NCBI RefSeq assembly: GCF_001665395.1
Contig: NZ_LZSG01000024.1
Location: 22,995-86,994, forward strand
Length of the DNA stretch: 64,000 bases
DNA from: Mycobacterium sp. 1164966.3
Lineage (GTDB): Bacteria > Actinomycetota > Actinomycetes > Mycobacteriales > Mycobacteriaceae
Direction of reading: 5' to 3'
The notes under the pieces were generated by a model. It saw nothing but the letters and a program-made list of their open reading frames with translations, had not been told where the DNA came from and made no database searches. A program made the position numbers and the translations under genes. Positions 48,785 to 59,461 of the stretch are shown piece by piece. The first letter of the stretch is position 1; every line of letters starts with the position of its first letter.

Positions 48785-50367
48785 GAAAGATCAACCACTT
48801 CAAGCATGTTGGCGCCGACCGCCGCGCTGATCGCCGAACGCACGTCGGCGGGCACATCCTGGTCGAGCCGCAGCAGGATGGTCGCGCTTGGTCCCTCGGT
48901 GTCCTCGGAGAGCTGCGCAGCTTGAATGTTGACGCCGGCCGCCCCGAGCAGGGTGCCGATCTTGCCCAACGCTCCGGGCTGGTCGGCGTAGTTGATCACC
49001 AGGTTGGTCCCCTGAGCCCGCAGATCGAAGTTGCGGCCGTTGATCTGCACGATCTTTTGCACCTGCTGCGGCCCGGACAGCGTGCCGGCCACGTTGACGA
49101 CCGAGCCGTCGGCACCGACCGCCCGCACATCGACAACGCTGCGGTGGTTGGGGCTTTCGGAAGCCTTGGTGATCTCGGCGGACACCCCACGCTCGGCGGC
49201 CAGCGCCGGCGCGTTGACGAATGTCACGGCATCCTCGATTACCGCCGAGAACAGACCGCGCAAAGCCGAAAGCTTCAGCACCTCAACGTCTTCGGCAGCC
49301 AGCTCACCGCAGACTTGCACTTGTAGCGACGCCGGCAACTCGTCGGACAGCGCCGCGGCGAGCACCCCGAGCTTGCGGACCAGGTCCAGCCAGGGCGCTA
49401 CCTCTTCGTTGACGACCCCGCCGCCAATGTTTACCGCATCGGGCACGAACTCCCCCGCGAGCGCCAACCGCACACTCTCTGCCACGTCGGTGCCGGCGCG
49501 GTCCTGAGCCTCAGCGGTGGATGCGCCCAGATGCGGTGTGACGACCACCTGCGGCAGCTCGAACAGCGGGCTGTCAGTGCAGGGTTCGGTGGCGAACACA
49601 TCGAGGCCGGCGGCGCGGACATGTCCGCTGCGTATCGCTTCGGCCAGCGCCGCCTCGTCCACCAGGCCGCCGCGCGCGGCGTTGATGATGATCACGCCGG
49701 GCTTGGTCTTGGCCAACGCTTCTTTGTCGATCAGACCCGCGGTCTCAGGTGTCTTCGGCAGATGCACAGAGATGAAGTCGGCCCTGCCCAGCAGCTCGTC
49801 GAGGGACAGCAGTTCGATCCCGAGCTGCGCGGCCCGCGCAGGTGCCACATAGGGGTCGTAAGCGACGACGTGGGCGCCGAAGGCCGCGATCCGCTGAGCG
49901 ACCAGTTGCCCGATCCGGCCCAAGCCCACGACACCGACGGTCTTGCCGAAAATCTCGGTGCCCGAGAAGGACGACCGCTTCCAGGTGCGCTCCCGCAGCG
50001 TGGCATCGGCCGCCGGAATCTGCCGCGATGCGGCCAGCAGCAGCGCCAGCGCGTGCTCGGCGGCGCTGTGAATGTTCGACGTGGGGGCGTTGACCACCAG
50101 CACGCCGCGGGCGGTGGCTGCGTCCACGTCGACGTTGTCCAGCCCCACTCCGGCGCGGGCGACGATCTTCAGCTTGGGGGCGGCTGCCAGCACCTCGGCG
50201 TCGACCGTGGTGGCCGACCGCACCAGCAGCGCGTCGGCCTCAGGCACCGCAGCCAGCAGCTTCTCCCGGTCGGGGCCGTCGACCCAGCGCACCTCGACCT
50301 GGTCTCCCAGGGCTGCGACGGTCGATTGGGCGAGTTTGTCGGCGATTAACACAACAGGCAAGTTCAC
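48781..50367 (-). CDS. serA: D-3-phosphoglycerate dehydrogenase
   Basis: A 528-residue SerA, the first step of serine synthesis from 3-phosphoglycerate. NAD-binding GXGXXG is in [20 protein letters not shown] and the substrate/catalytic region includes [17 protein letters not shown]. The C-terminal half has the extra intervening domain and ACT domain of the mycobacterial long form (Rv2996c), which mediates serine feedback inhibition. GTG/ATG choice is supported by family length. leuB follows with overlapping codons. Confidence 0.96.
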   Translation of the reverse strand: MNLPVVLIADKLAQSTVAALGDQVEVRWVDGPDREKLLAAVPEADALLVRSATTVDAEVLAAAPKLKIVARAGVGLDNVDVDAATARGVLVVNAPTSNIHSAAEHALALLLAASRQIPAADATLRERTWKRSSFSGTEIFGKTVGVVGLGRIGQLVAQRIAAFGAHVVAYDPYVAPARAAQLGIELLSLDELLGRADFISVHLPKTPETAGLIDKEALAKTKPGVIIINAARGGLVDEAALAEAIRSGHVRAAGLDVFATEPCTDSPLFELPQVVVTPHLGASTAEAQDRAGTDVAESVRLALAGEFVPDAVNIGGGVVNEEVAPWLDLVRKLGVLAAALSDELPASLQVQVCGELAAEDVEVLKLSALRGLFSAVIEDAVTFVNAPALAAERGVSAEITKASESPNHRSVVDVRAVGADGSVVNVAGTLSGPQQVQKIVQINGRNFDLRAQGTNLVINYADQPGALGKIGTLLGAAGVNIQAAQLSEDTEGPSATILLRLDQDVPADVRSAISAAVGANMLEVVDLS

Positions 50368-50380
50368 GCCGACAGCGTAG

Positions 50381-50500
50381 TCGGGGATCGCGAGCGCGGC
50401 GGAGCCGGGCGAAGCGGGTCCCCGCCATCACAGCGCGCGGGGATCGCGAGCGCGGCCGTGGCGATCGCCAGCGCGGCGCAGCCGGGCGCAGCGGGCTGGG
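50381..50500. repeat. Cluster of three GC-rich intergenic repeat copies
   Basis: Variants of the AGCGCGGCG-AGCCGGGCG unit at about 50381-50426, 50438-50456 and 50457-50500 fill the space between serA and the DUF4262 gene. They belong to the family described at 22418. Confidence 0.7.
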
Positions 50501-50557
50501 GTTGTCGGTGCACGGGTGCATGGTGACAGTAATGCGACGAAAGAAGGGACGGCACGC

Positions 50558-51028
50558 ATGTGCTGGATGTGCGATCACCCCGGGAGCACCGTTGACGAGT
50601 TTCTCGCGGAGATTGAGAAAACAAAGTCAAAACACGGTTGGGCGGTGCAATACGTAGAGAGTGACTACGCGCCCTACGCCTACACGGTCGGCTTGCACGA
50701 ACGAGGGTTGCCCGAACTGTTGGTGACGGGCCTGGCGCCGCAGTCGGCAGCCCGGCTGCTCAACACGGTCGCCGCGTATCTGATGGATGGCGGACGACAA
50801 GTGCCGGGCGAATGGATCTCGATACCTGATGGCCCGTTGCTGGCGGTCGTGCAGGTGGAGCATCCCGAGGTGCATATGAACGTGGCGGTGGCGTTTTACG
50901 GCCCAGAGTTGCACGCGCTGCAGCTGGTGTGGGCCGATGACAGTGGCCACCGGCCGTGGTGCCCGGAATTCGCCAACGGTGGGGTCCGGCAACCGGTGCT
51001 CGGGGTGCGTCCCGACCTGACCGCGTAG
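50558..51028 (+). CDS. DUF4262 protein
   Basis: A 156-residue protein starting MCWMCDHPGSTVDEFL, with a GAAGGGA site upstream of ATG 50558. The motifs YAYTVGLHERGLPELLVTGL and HPEVHMNVAVAFYG are characteristic of DUF4262, whose function is unknown. A CxxC pair is at the N-terminus. It precedes the phytoene-dehydrogenase-like gene by 25 bases on the same strand. Confidence 0.9.
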   Translation: MCWMCDHPGSTVDEFLAEIEKTKSKHGWAVQYVESDYAPYAYTVGLHERGLPELLVTGLAPQSAARLLNTVAAYLMDGGRQVPGEWISIPDGPLLAVVQVEHPEVHMNVAVAFYGPELHALQLVWADDSGHRPWCPEFANGGVRQPVLGVRPDLTA

Positions 51029-51053
51029 CCTGCCGGTCTCCTACCATCACGGG

Positions 51054-52493
51054 ATGGACGTCACCGTCGTGGGCAGCGGGCCCAACGGGCTCGCCACAGC
51101 CGTAATCTGCGCCCGTGCCGGACTGAAGGTTCAGGTGCTCGAAGCCCAGCCGACGTTTGGTGGTGGCGCCCGTACCGCCGCCGACGTCGAATTTCCCGGT
51201 GTTTCACACGACATCTGTTCTGCGGTTCACCCATTGGCGTTGGCGTCTCCGTTCTTTGCGGAGTTCGACCTGGCCGCACGCGGCGTGCAGCTCGCGGTAC
51301 CCGAGATCGCCTATGCCAACCCCCTGCCAGACCGGCCGGCGGCAATCGCATACCTCGACATCGAACGCACCTGCGCCGAATTGACCGACGGCGCGTCCTG
51401 GCGACGTCTGCTCGGCCCGTTGGTGACCGATTGGCAAGCGGTCGTCGGATTGCTGCTGGGCGACAAGCGTTCGGTGCCCAGTTCGGTACTGCCCGCCCTG
51501 CGCCTCGGGCTGGCGACCCTGTCCCAAGGCACACCTGCGTGGCGGACACTGGCCGGCGAGGACGCCCGCGCCTTGTTCACTGGTGTTGCCGCCCATGTGA
51601 TTTCACGGATGCCGTCGATGGCGGCAGCCGGCGCCGGTTTGATGCTGGCCGTCCTCGCCCATGCGGTTGGCTGGCCCATTCCGGTGGGCGGGACCCGCGC
51701 GATCAGCGACGCACTTATCGCCGACCTGCGCGACCACGGCGGTGCGCTGACCACCGGCGTCGACGTCACCTCGCCGCCGGGACCGCCTGGCTCGGTCGTC
51801 GTGTTCGACACCGCACCCACCGCGCTGCTGCAGATTTACCGTGACGCGCTTCCGCCCAGGTATGCCAAAGCGTTGCGCCGGTATCGTTTTGGGCCCGGCG
51901 TCGCGAAGGTGGACTTCGTGCTCAACGACGACATTCCTTGGTCGGACCAAAGGCTGCGGCAGGTACCGACCTTTCATTTGGGCGGCACCCGCGAGCAGAT
52001 GGCGCGCGCCGAGGCGGACATCGCGGCCGGACGGCACGCCGAGTGGCCCATGGTGCTGGCGTCGTCACCGCATGTGTGCGACCCCGGCCGGATAGACAGC
52101 CAAGGCCGTCGCCCGTTCTGGACTTACGCCCATGTGCCGTCGGGTTCTCCGCTCGACCCTACCGAGGCGGTGACCGGAGTCGTCGAGCGGTTCGCGCCGG
52201 GCTTCCGCGACGTCGTGGTGGCAGCGCGCGCGGTGCCCGCCGCTCGGATGTCCGACCACAATGCCAACTATGTGGGCGGCGACATCGGGGTGGGCGGAAA
52301 CAACGCGTGGCGCGCGATCGCCGGTCCCACTTTGCGGCTAAACCCTTGGAGCACACCGATGCCGAGGGTGTATCTGTGTTCGGCAGCCACCCCGCCCGGC
52401 GGCGGCGTGCATGGGATGGCGGGTTACTACGCGGCGCGTACTCTGTTGGGCCGCGAATTCGGCATTACTGACTTGCCTACCATGGCACCGTGA
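51054..52493 (+). CDS. Phytoene-dehydrogenase-like FAD oxidoreductase (Rv2997-type)
   Basis: A 479-residue FAD-binding amine-oxidase-fold protein. The dinucleotide motif is VTVVGSGPNGLATAVICARAG at the N-terminus, followed by FGGGARTAADVEFPG. The C-terminal FAD motif is YLCSAATPPGGGVHGMAGYY. It resembles carotenoid and retinol desaturases, but the substrate is unknown. It overlaps wrbA by four bases. Confidence 0.88.
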   Translation: MDVTVVGSGPNGLATAVICARAGLKVQVLEAQPTFGGGARTAADVEFPGVSHDICSAVHPLALASPFFAEFDLAARGVQLAVPEIAYANPLPDRPAAIAYLDIERTCAELTDGASWRRLLGPLVTDWQAVVGLLLGDKRSVPSSVLPALRLGLATLSQGTPAWRTLAGEDARALFTGVAAHVISRMPSMAAAGAGLMLAVLAHAVGWPIPVGGTRAISDALIADLRDHGGALTTGVDVTSPPGPPGSVVVFDTAPTALLQIYRDALPPRYAKALRRYRFGPGVAKVDFVLNDDIPWSDQRLRQVPTFHLGGTREQMARAEADIAAGRHAEWPMVLASSPHVCDPGRIDSQGRRPFWTYAHVPSGSPLDPTEAVTGVVERFAPGFRDVVVAARAVPAARMSDHNANYVGGDIGVGGNNAWRAIAGPTLRLNPWSTPMPRVYLCSAATPPGGGVHGMAGYYAARTLLGREFGITDLPTMAP

Positions 52494-53089
52494 CGAAACT
52501 TGCGATCATCTACTACTCGGCCACCGGCCATAACACCTCGATGGCAAAGCGCGTCGCTGCGGCGGCCGAGGCGGCCGGCGCCGAAGTCCGGGTACGGCAC
52601 GTCGCCGAAACCCGCGACCCGGCGTCGTTCGCGAAGAATCCCGCTTGGACGGCGAATTACGAAGCCACCAAAGATCTGCCCACGGCCACCGCGGAGGATA
52701 TCGTGTGGGCCGACGCGGTGATCTTCGGCTCACCCACCCGATTCGGCGGCGCCGCATCGCAATTGCGCGGTTTTCTCGACTCGCTGGGTGGACTTTGGGC
52801 CGAAGGCAAACTCGCCGACAAGGTGTATGCGGCGTTCACGTCGTCCAACACGCTGCACGGCGGCCAGGAGACCACCCTGCTCACGCTGTACATCACGTTG
52901 ATGCATTTCGGCGGAATCATCGTGCCGCCGGGATACACCGAACCGCTCAAGTTCGTCGACGGCAACCCCTACGGCGCGAGCCTGGTCTCCACTCACGACA
53001 ACATCACCGAATTCGATGACGCCACCGCCGACGCTCTCGACCATTTGGCGCGCCGGGTGGTTTCGGTCGCCGACCGACTTACGCGGTAG
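52490..53089 (+). CDS. wrbA: NAD(P)H:quinone oxidoreductase WrbA
   Basis: A 199-residue flavodoxin-fold protein. FMN phosphate-binding motif YYSATGHNTSMAKRVA is at residues 8-23, and FGSPTRFGGAASQLRGFLDS and FTSSNTLHGGQETTLLT are typical of WrbA. It reduces quinones by two electrons. GTG 52490 overlaps the stop of the FAD oxidoreductase gene, suggesting an operon. It is followed by a palindrome and convergent ilvC. Confidence 0.95.
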   Translation: MTKLAIIYYSATGHNTSMAKRVAAAAEAAGAEVRVRHVAETRDPASFAKNPAWTANYEATKDLPTATAEDIVWADAVIFGSPTRFGGAASQLRGFLDSLGGLWAEGKLADKVYAAFTSSNTLHGGQETTLLTLYITLMHFGGIIVPPGYTEPLKFVDGNPYGASLVSTHDNITEFDDATADALDHLARRVVSVADRLTR

Positions 53090-53090
53090 C

Positions 53091-53150
53091 GCGAACAGAC
53101 GCAAAATCACCCGACACGCCGAAGAAATAGGGGATTTTGCGTCTGCTCGC
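53091..53150. terminator. 60-bp palindrome between wrbA and ilvC
   Basis: The arms are GCGAACAGACGCAAAATC and, on the right, GGGGATTTTGCGTCTGCTCGC, pairing with one mismatch. It matches the palindromes at 27805 and 63816. It lies in the 68 bases between the two convergent stops. Confidence 0.7.
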
Positions 53151-53157
53151 CGGGAGA

Positions 53158-54189
<1,032 letters not shown>

Positions 54190-54199
54190 CTATTACTGT

Positions 54200-54727
54200 C
54201 TATTGCTTCGCGTTGGCCTGATTGCCCAAACCGCGCGGGCCGCGGGACAAGGCCACCATGCCGGATTGGGCGATTTCGCGGATGCCGAAAGGCTCCAATA
54301 CTCGCAGCAGCGCTTCGAGCTTGCCGCGATTGCCGGTCGCCTCGACGGTCAGCGAGTCCGGAGAAACGTCAATCACGTTGGCGCGAAAGAGATTTACTGC
54401 CTCGATCACCTGGCTACGGGAGCCGGCGTCGGCACGCACCTTGATCAGCATCAGCTCGCGGGACACCGAGTTGTCGTCGTCCTGCTCGACGATCTTGATG
54501 ACGTTGATCAGCTTGTTGAGCTGCTTGGTGATCTGCTCGAGCGGAGTCTGCTCGGCGGAGACCACGATGGTCATCCGCGACATGTCCTTTTGCTCCGTGC
54601 CGCCCACCGCCAACGACTCGATGTTGAAACCGCGCCGCGAGAACAGCGCCGCAACCCGGGCGAGAACACCCGGCTTGTCCTCCACCAGCACAGACAGCGT
54701 GTGCGTCTTGGAAAATCCAGTGATCAT
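54200..54727 (-). CDS. ilvN: Acetolactate synthase small (regulatory) subunit
   Basis: A 175-residue regulatory subunit with two ACT-type halves, beginning [20 protein letters not shown]. It mediates feedback inhibition by valine. ATG 54727 overlaps the last base of the ilvB stop (TGATG), so translation is coupled. Its length is near that of IlvN in M. tuberculosis. ilvC follows after 28 bases. Confidence 0.96.
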   Translation of the reverse strand: MITGFSKTHTLSVLVEDKPGVLARVAALFSRRGFNIESLAVGGTEQKDMSRMTIVVSAEQTPLEQITKQLNKLINVIKIVEQDDDNSVSRELMLIKVRADAGSRSQVIEAVNLFRANVIDVSPDSLTVEATGNRGKLEALLRVLEPFGIREIAQSGMVALSRGPRGLGNQANAKQ

Positions 54728-56595
54728 CAGGCGTGGCCTTCGGTGATGTCGTCGAATAGTGGGCGGATGCCGCGGGCGGCCTGGATCTCGTCGTTGCTGG
54801 TTCCGGCGGCCACCATCGGCCACACCTGCGCGTCGGCGCCGACGATGAAGTCGATCACCACCGGGCGGTCGTTGATCGCGCGTGCCTGGTTGATGACGTC
54901 GACGACGTCTTCCTCACGCTCACAACGCAATCCGACACAGCCCAGCGCCTCGGCCAGCTTGACGAAGTCGGGGATGCGGTGCGAGTGCGTGGCGAGGTCG
55001 GTCTGCGAGTAGCGCTCCTGATAGAACAGGCTCTGCCACTGGCGCACCATGCCGAGGTTGCCGTTGTTGATCAGCGCCACCTTGATCGGTGCGCCCTCGA
55101 TGGCGCATGTGGCCAGCTCCTGGTTGGTCATCTGGAAGCAGCCGTCACCGTCGATGGCCCACACCTCGGCGTCCGGGCGGGCGAGCTTGGCGCCCATGGC
55201 CGCCGGGATGGCGAACCCCATGGTGCCCAGCCCGCCGGAATTCAGCCAGGTGCGCGGGTTTTCGTACTTGATGAACTGCGCCGCCCACATCTGGTGCTGG
55301 CCGACACCGGCGACGTAGACGGCGTCCGGGCCGGCGATTTCACCCAATTTTTCGATGACGTATTCCGGGCTCAGGCTGCCGTCGCTCTGCGGGCCGTAGC
55401 TGAGCGGATAGGTGGCGCGGACGCTCTCCAGATATGCCCACCATTCGGTCATCTCCGGTTGTGCTGGTGAGCCGGCGTCCCGGTAGTGCTGCAGCATCGC
55501 ACTCAGATCGGTCATGACGGCCTTGACATCGCCGACAATCGGCACGTCGGCGTGCCGGTTCTTGCCGATTTCGGCGGGGTCGATGTCGGCGTGGATGACC
55601 TTGGCCTCGGGCGCGAACGAGTCGAGCCTGCCGGTCACCCGGTCGTCGAATCGGGTGCCCAGCGCGATCAGCAGGTCGCTGCGCTGCAGCGCCGCCACCG
55701 CGGCCACCGTGCCGTGCATGCCTGGCATGCCCAGGTTCTGTCGATGGCTGTCCGGAAACGCGCCGCGCGCCATCAGCGTGGTCACCACCGGGATGCCGGT
55801 CAGTTCGGCCAGTTCGGCCAGCTGCTCGGTGGCCTCGCCGCGGATGACGCCGCCGCCGACGTAGAGCACCGGTTTGCGCGCGGCGGCGATCAGCTTGGCC
55901 GCCTCACGGATCTGGCGGCTGTGCGGCCTGGTGTTCGGCTTGTAGCCGGGCAGGTCCATGCGTGGCGGCCAGCTGAAAGTGCACTGGCCCTGCAGCACGT
56001 CCTTCGGGATGTCGACGAGCACCGCGCCGGGTCGGCCCGTCGCCGCGATGTGAAAGGCCTCGGCAATGACGCGGGGAATCTCGTCGCCGGAGCGGACCAG
56101 GAAGTTGTGCTTGGTGATCGGCATCGTGATGCCCGAGATGTCGGCCTCCTGGAAGGCGTCGGTCCCGATCAGACCGCGCCCGACCTGGCCCGTGATGGCG
56201 ACCACCGGCACCGAGTCCATCTGCGCATCGGCCAGCGGGGTCACCAGGTTGGTGGCACCGGGTCCCGAGGTCGCCATGCACACGCCCACCCTGCCGGTGA
56301 CATGCGCGTAGCCGCTGGCGGCGTGACCGGCGCCCTGCTCGTGGCGCACCAGCACGTGGCGCAGCTTCCGCGAGTCGAACAGCGGGTCATACACCGGCAG
56401 CACGGCACCGCCGGGAATGCCGAAGATGACGTCGACGTCGAGTTCCTCCAGCGACCGGATGACCGCCTGCGCACCGGTAAGTTGTTCGGGTGCAACGCGT
56501 TTGGGTGAGACCGCGGCTTTGGCGGCCGGTTTGCCCTGGCCTGGCACGCCATTGGCTCCCGGCGGCTGGGAGTGTGGCTTGGTGGGTGCGCTCAC
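54727..56595 (-). CDS. ilvB: Acetolactate synthase large (catalytic) subunit
   Basis: A 622-residue ThDP- and FAD-dependent acetohydroxyacid synthase (IlvB1, Rv3003c). The catalytic glutamate lies in the N-terminal half, where [15 protein letters not shown] and [14 protein letters not shown] are typical, and the ThDP motif GDGC...NNGNLGM is present. The start is GTG 56595 ([20 protein letters not shown]). The long leader upstream holds a candidate attenuator. Confidence 0.97.
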   Translation of the reverse strand: MSAPTKPHSQPPGANGVPGQGKPAAKAAVSPKRVAPEQLTGAQAVIRSLEELDVDVIFGIPGGAVLPVYDPLFDSRKLRHVLVRHEQGAGHAASGYAHVTGRVGVCMATSGPGATNLVTPLADAQMDSVPVVAITGQVGRGLIGTDAFQEADISGITMPITKHNFLVRSGDEIPRVIAEAFHIAATGRPGAVLVDIPKDVLQGQCTFSWPPRMDLPGYKPNTRPHSRQIREAAKLIAAARKPVLYVGGGVIRGEATEQLAELAELTGIPVVTTLMARGAFPDSHRQNLGMPGMHGTVAAVAALQRSDLLIALGTRFDDRVTGRLDSFAPEAKVIHADIDPAEIGKNRHADVPIVGDVKAVMTDLSAMLQHYRDAGSPAQPEMTEWWAYLESVRATYPLSYGPQSDGSLSPEYVIEKLGEIAGPDAVYVAGVGQHQMWAAQFIKYENPRTWLNSGGLGTMGFAIPAAMGAKLARPDAEVWAIDGDGCFQMTNQELATCAIEGAPIKVALINNGNLGMVRQWQSLFYQERYSQTDLATHSHRIPDFVKLAEALGCVGLRCEREEDVVDVINQARAINDRPVVIDFIVGADAQVWPMVAAGTSNDEIQAARGIRPLFDDITEGHA

Positions 56596-56658
56596 TGTCC
56601 TCTTCGTCCTCTTGGTCCTAATCCTGGTTTCCTCTGGGAAGTTTCATTGCCGAAGCAA

Positions 56659-56687
56659 CAAAAAACCCTCGCTGCTGAGCGAGGGTT
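56659..56687 (-). terminator. Intrinsic terminator in the ilvB leader
   Basis: Perfect 10-bp arms AACCCTCGCT and AGCGAGGGTT with a four-base loop, followed by TTTTTTGTTG, all before the ilvB start. A terminator here would stop most transcripts unless antitermination occurs. Confidence 0.75.
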
Positions 56688-56708
56688 GCGCGTTGGTGCT
56701 GGATCGCT

Positions 56709-56750
56709 TCAAATGCTGAAGTGCTGGTCAGCTACCAACGCGCCGACCAA
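56709..56750 (-). CDS. Possible ilv leader peptide (13 codons)
   Basis: From TTG 56750 the codons read MVGALVADQHFSI and then stop. A later TTG at 56738 would give MVADQHFSI. The branched-chain residues Val, Leu and Ile (four of 13) and the position ahead of the hairpins suit a leader peptide for attenuation. Neither start has a convincing ribosome binding site, so leaderless translation would be needed. The call rests on context only. Confidence 0.4.
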   Translation of the reverse strand: MVGALVADQHFSI

Positions 56751-56886
56751 TTACTACGAGCATTCCGGGCTTTCCGGCGGTATCCATAGCGTCCGACGGT
56801 AGCCTTCGCACAGCTCAGCCGTCAAATCCGGTGCCGCGCACCCGGCATCGGAGAGCGTCCAAATCCGGCGATGGAATGATGCGAGG

Positions 56887-57264
56887 GTGGCTACGGAATC
56901 GCCAGTAGTGCTGCGGGTGTCGCCGATCGCGCACCTGGCCGTCGGATTCTTCACCCTCGGCCTGCTGGTGCCGGTGCTGGCCTGGCCACCGAGCGCGCCG
57001 CTACTCGTGATCCCGGTGGTGTTGTCCACGTTGATCGTCCGGCTGCGCACCGTCGCCGACGAGCACGGTGTGACCGTGCGGAAACTGCTAGGGCAGCAGA
57101 CCGTGAGCTGGGACGATATCGACGGGCTGCGCTTCAGCAAAGGGTCCTGGGCGCGTGCCCGTCTGAAGAGCGGTGCAGAGTTACGACTGCCCGCCGTCAC
57201 CTTCTCAACGCTGCCCCGGTTGACCGACGTCAGCTCGGGCAGGGTGCCCAACCCGTATGCGTGA
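56887..57264 (+). CDS. cfp6: PH-domain membrane protein CFP6-type (Rv3004)
   Basis: A 125-residue protein with two hydrophobic segments (about residues 13-32 and 38-50) followed by a small PH-like domain ending LKSGAELRLPAVTFSTLPRL. It matches the M. tuberculosis low-molecular-weight antigen CFP6. The start is GTG 56887; a shorter start is possible. It is divergent from the ilvB leader and converges on the DoxX gene with six bases between stops. Confidence 0.87.
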   Translation: MATESPVVLRVSPIAHLAVGFFTLGLLVPVLAWPPSAPLLVIPVVLSTLIVRLRTVADEHGVTVRKLLGQQTVSWDDIDGLRFSKGSWARARLKSGAELRLPAVTFSTLPRLTDVSSGRVPNPYA

Positions 57265-57270
57265 CCGAGG

Positions 57271-58113
57271 TCAGCCGAGCGGGTTGACCCCGGTGAGCAG
57301 CATCCACGCTGCTACACCTGCACCGATACCGCCCAGCAGCGCCGCGAACGACCCGATGAACGGCCGATACGCCCAGCCCCGGCCGGCGTCGAGGCCATAG
57401 CGGCCAGGACCACACAAAATCACCGCCACGGCGATGACTATCAGCGTGATCTGGTATTCGTGCCCATCGGGCAGGAAGAACGAGAAATTGTGCGAATGCG
57501 GCTTGACCAAGACGGTGGCGAGCAAACCGTTGACCAGGAACGCCAACGCTCCCGCGGCGGCGACCGGGGTGAACAAACCGAGCACCAGCAGCGCGGCCGC
57601 GACGATCTCGCCGCCGGCGCCCGCATAGGCCAGGACGTCGGCGTGGTGGTAGCCGACGTCGGACAGCGAACTCTTGAATCCGGTCATCCCGGTACCGCCC
57701 CACCAGCCGAACAGCTTCTGCAGCCCATGTGCCAACAGCACCGCTCCCAGGCCGACGCGAAGTATCAGCAACCCGAGATGCTGGGTGCCGCGACGCCCCA
57801 GGTCGAGCTGGCGATCGTGGTCCGTTTCCGGATCGATTGCGGCCGGCTCGGCTGCCAAAGCGCCGGCGGGCTGCGGCGGGTGGAACGCATACGGCAGCGG
57901 TTCCGGCGAGTCCATCAGGTTGTGCACGGGGCCGCCCGAAGTAGCTGCCTGGTATGCCGGCAGGTCGGTGGTGGTGCCGAATTCGCCCGGAAAACCGACG
58001 GGCGTCAGGTCGTCCTCGGGGTCAACCAGACTTGCCGAGGCAGGGCGTCCCGGCAGTGGTTCGGGGAGGTCACCCGGCCGCCGCCAACTCGAGTCATGCG
58101 ATTGACTGGTCAC
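57271..58113 (-). CDS. DoxX-family membrane protein (Rv3005c-type)
   Basis: A 280-residue protein. The N-terminal ~135 residues are a hydrophilic Pro/Asp-rich segment; the C-terminal half has four membrane helices of the DoxX family (LLILRVGLGAVLLAHGLQKL and later AGGEIVAAALLVLGLF). In M. tuberculosis this protein forms a membrane oxidoreductase complex with SodA and SseA in the oxidative stress response. sodA and sseA are not in this window. It is divergent from lppZ across 213 bases. Confidence 0.87.
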   Translation of the reverse strand: MTSQSHDSSWRRPGDLPEPLPGRPASASLVDPEDDLTPVGFPGEFGTTTDLPAYQAATSGGPVHNLMDSPEPLPYAFHPPQPAGALAAEPAAIDPETDHDRQLDLGRRGTQHLGLLILRVGLGAVLLAHGLQKLFGWWGGTGMTGFKSSLSDVGYHHADVLAYAGAGGEIVAAALLVLGLFTPVAAAGALAFLVNGLLATVLVKPHSHNFSFFLPDGHEYQITLIVIAVAVILCGPGRYGLDAGRGWAYRPFIGSFAALLGGIGAGVAAWMLLTGVNPLG

Positions 58114-58326
58114 CCGTGCCAGGGTAAGGGCAAATCGGCCTGAATCTGGGATTTGAGCGGCGCTTCACCAGACAATTCGGCAGTTTGCCCGCCGGCCGGT
58201 TCGGATCGGCCCCAAAGTGAGCCTGACCACCTGTCGGGGCACGAAATCGTCGGTACAACGGCTTTCGAAGGCTCACCTACCCGGGTATGTGGCGGCGGCG
58301 TCCGCAAAGTCCGTAGCCTGTCGGTC

Positions 58327-59448
58327 ATGCGGATACGGCGGTCGGCGCGGTGCGCACTCGCGGCGCTGTGTACGGCAGTGCTGGTCTTGAGTGGCTGCGC
58401 GCGGTTCAACGACGCCCAGTCGCAGCCGTTCACCACTAACCCGGCACTCAAGCCCCAGCCCAGTTCTCCGCCTCCGCCGCCACCGCCGCTGCCCGCCACG
58501 CCGTTCCCCAAGGCGTGTCCGGCACCGGGGGTCATGCAGGGCTGCCTGGAGAGCACCAGCGGCTTGATCATGGGCATCGACAGCAAAACCGCGCTGGTGG
58601 CAGAGCGCATAACCGGCGCGATCAAGGAGATCTCCCTGAACGCCGAGCCGAAGGTGAAGATGGTCATCCCCGTCGACCCGTCCGGCGACGGCGGCCTGAT
58701 GGACATCGTGCGGTCGCCGACATACAAGCAGGACCGGTTGATGTACGCCTACATCAGCACACCCTCCGACAACCGGGTGATCCGCATCGCGGACGGCGAC
58801 ATCCCGAAGGACATCCTGACCGGGATCCCGAAAGGCGCCAGCGGCAACACCGGAGCGTTAATCTTCACCAGTCCCACCACGCTGGTCGTGCTGACCGGAG
58901 ATGCCGGCAACCCGGCGCAGGCCGCAGATCCCGCCTCGCTGGCGGGCAAGGTACTGCGAATCGAGCAGCCGACCACCGTAGGTCAGGCCCCGCCGACGAC
59001 GGCCCTGTCCGGCGTCGGTTCGGGCGGCGGCCTATGCACAGACCCCGTCGATGGCTCGCTGTACATACTCGACCGGACCCCCACGGCGGACCGGTTGCAG
59101 CGCATCACCAAGAAGTCCGAGGTGTCCACGGTGTGGACGTGGCCGGACAAGCCGGGCGTGGCCGGGTGCGCGGCGATGGACGGAGTGGTGCTGGTCAACC
59201 TGATCAACACCAAGCTGACGGTGGCGGTCCGGCTGGCAAAGTCGACGGGTGCGGTCACCGGTGATCCCGACGTCGTGCGCAAGGAGACCCACGGACACGC
59301 GTGGGCGTTGAAGATGTCACCCGACGGAAACGTCTGGGGCGCAACCGTCAACAAGACCGCCGGCGACGCGGAAAAGCTCGACGACGTGGTGTTCCCGCTG
59401 TTCCCATCCGGCGGCGGCTTCCCGCGCAGCAACGACGACAAGACGTAG
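58327..59448 (+). CDS. lppZ: Lipoprotein LppZ
   Basis: A 373-residue lipoprotein from ATG 58327. A signal peptide ends in the lipobox LSGC, followed by a proline-rich linker (PPPPPPPLP) and a beta-propeller-like domain of the sorbosone/glucose dehydrogenase type (DIVRSPTYKQDRLMYAYIST, HGHAWALKMSPDGNVWG). It corresponds to Rv3006. The function is unknown; enzymatic use of a sugar or PQQ has not been shown. The stop is 13 bases from the convergent flavin reductase. Confidence 0.9.
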   Translation: MRIRRSARCALAALCTAVLVLSGCARFNDAQSQPFTTNPALKPQPSSPPPPPPPLPATPFPKACPAPGVMQGCLESTSGLIMGIDSKTALVAERITGAIKEISLNAEPKVKMVIPVDPSGDGGLMDIVRSPTYKQDRLMYAYISTPSDNRVIRIADGDIPKDILTGIPKGASGNTGALIFTSPTTLVVLTGDAGNPAQAADPASLAGKVLRIEQPTTVGQAPPTTALSGVGSGGGLCTDPVDGSLYILDRTPTADRLQRITKKSEVSTVWTWPDKPGVAGCAAMDGVVLVNLINTKLTVAVRLAKSTGAVTGDPDVVRKETHGHAWALKMSPDGNVWGATVNKTAGDAEKLDDVVFPLFPSGGGFPRSNDDKT

Positions 59449-59461
59449 TCCGGTCAGCCCC

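Larger units (their letters stand above)
56659..56756 (-). promoter_or_regulatory. ilvB: Candidate ilvB leader attenuator
   Basis: In the ilvB leader a -10-like TAGTAA (56756-56751) is followed by a tiny ORF, a 10-bp inverted repeat GCGCGTTGGT (56743-56734) with ACCAACGCGC (56697-56688), and a terminator hairpin at 56687-56664 with a T-run. The arrangement resembles translation-dependent attenuation of ilv operons. It is a sequence inference, without expression evidence. Confidence 0.6.
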
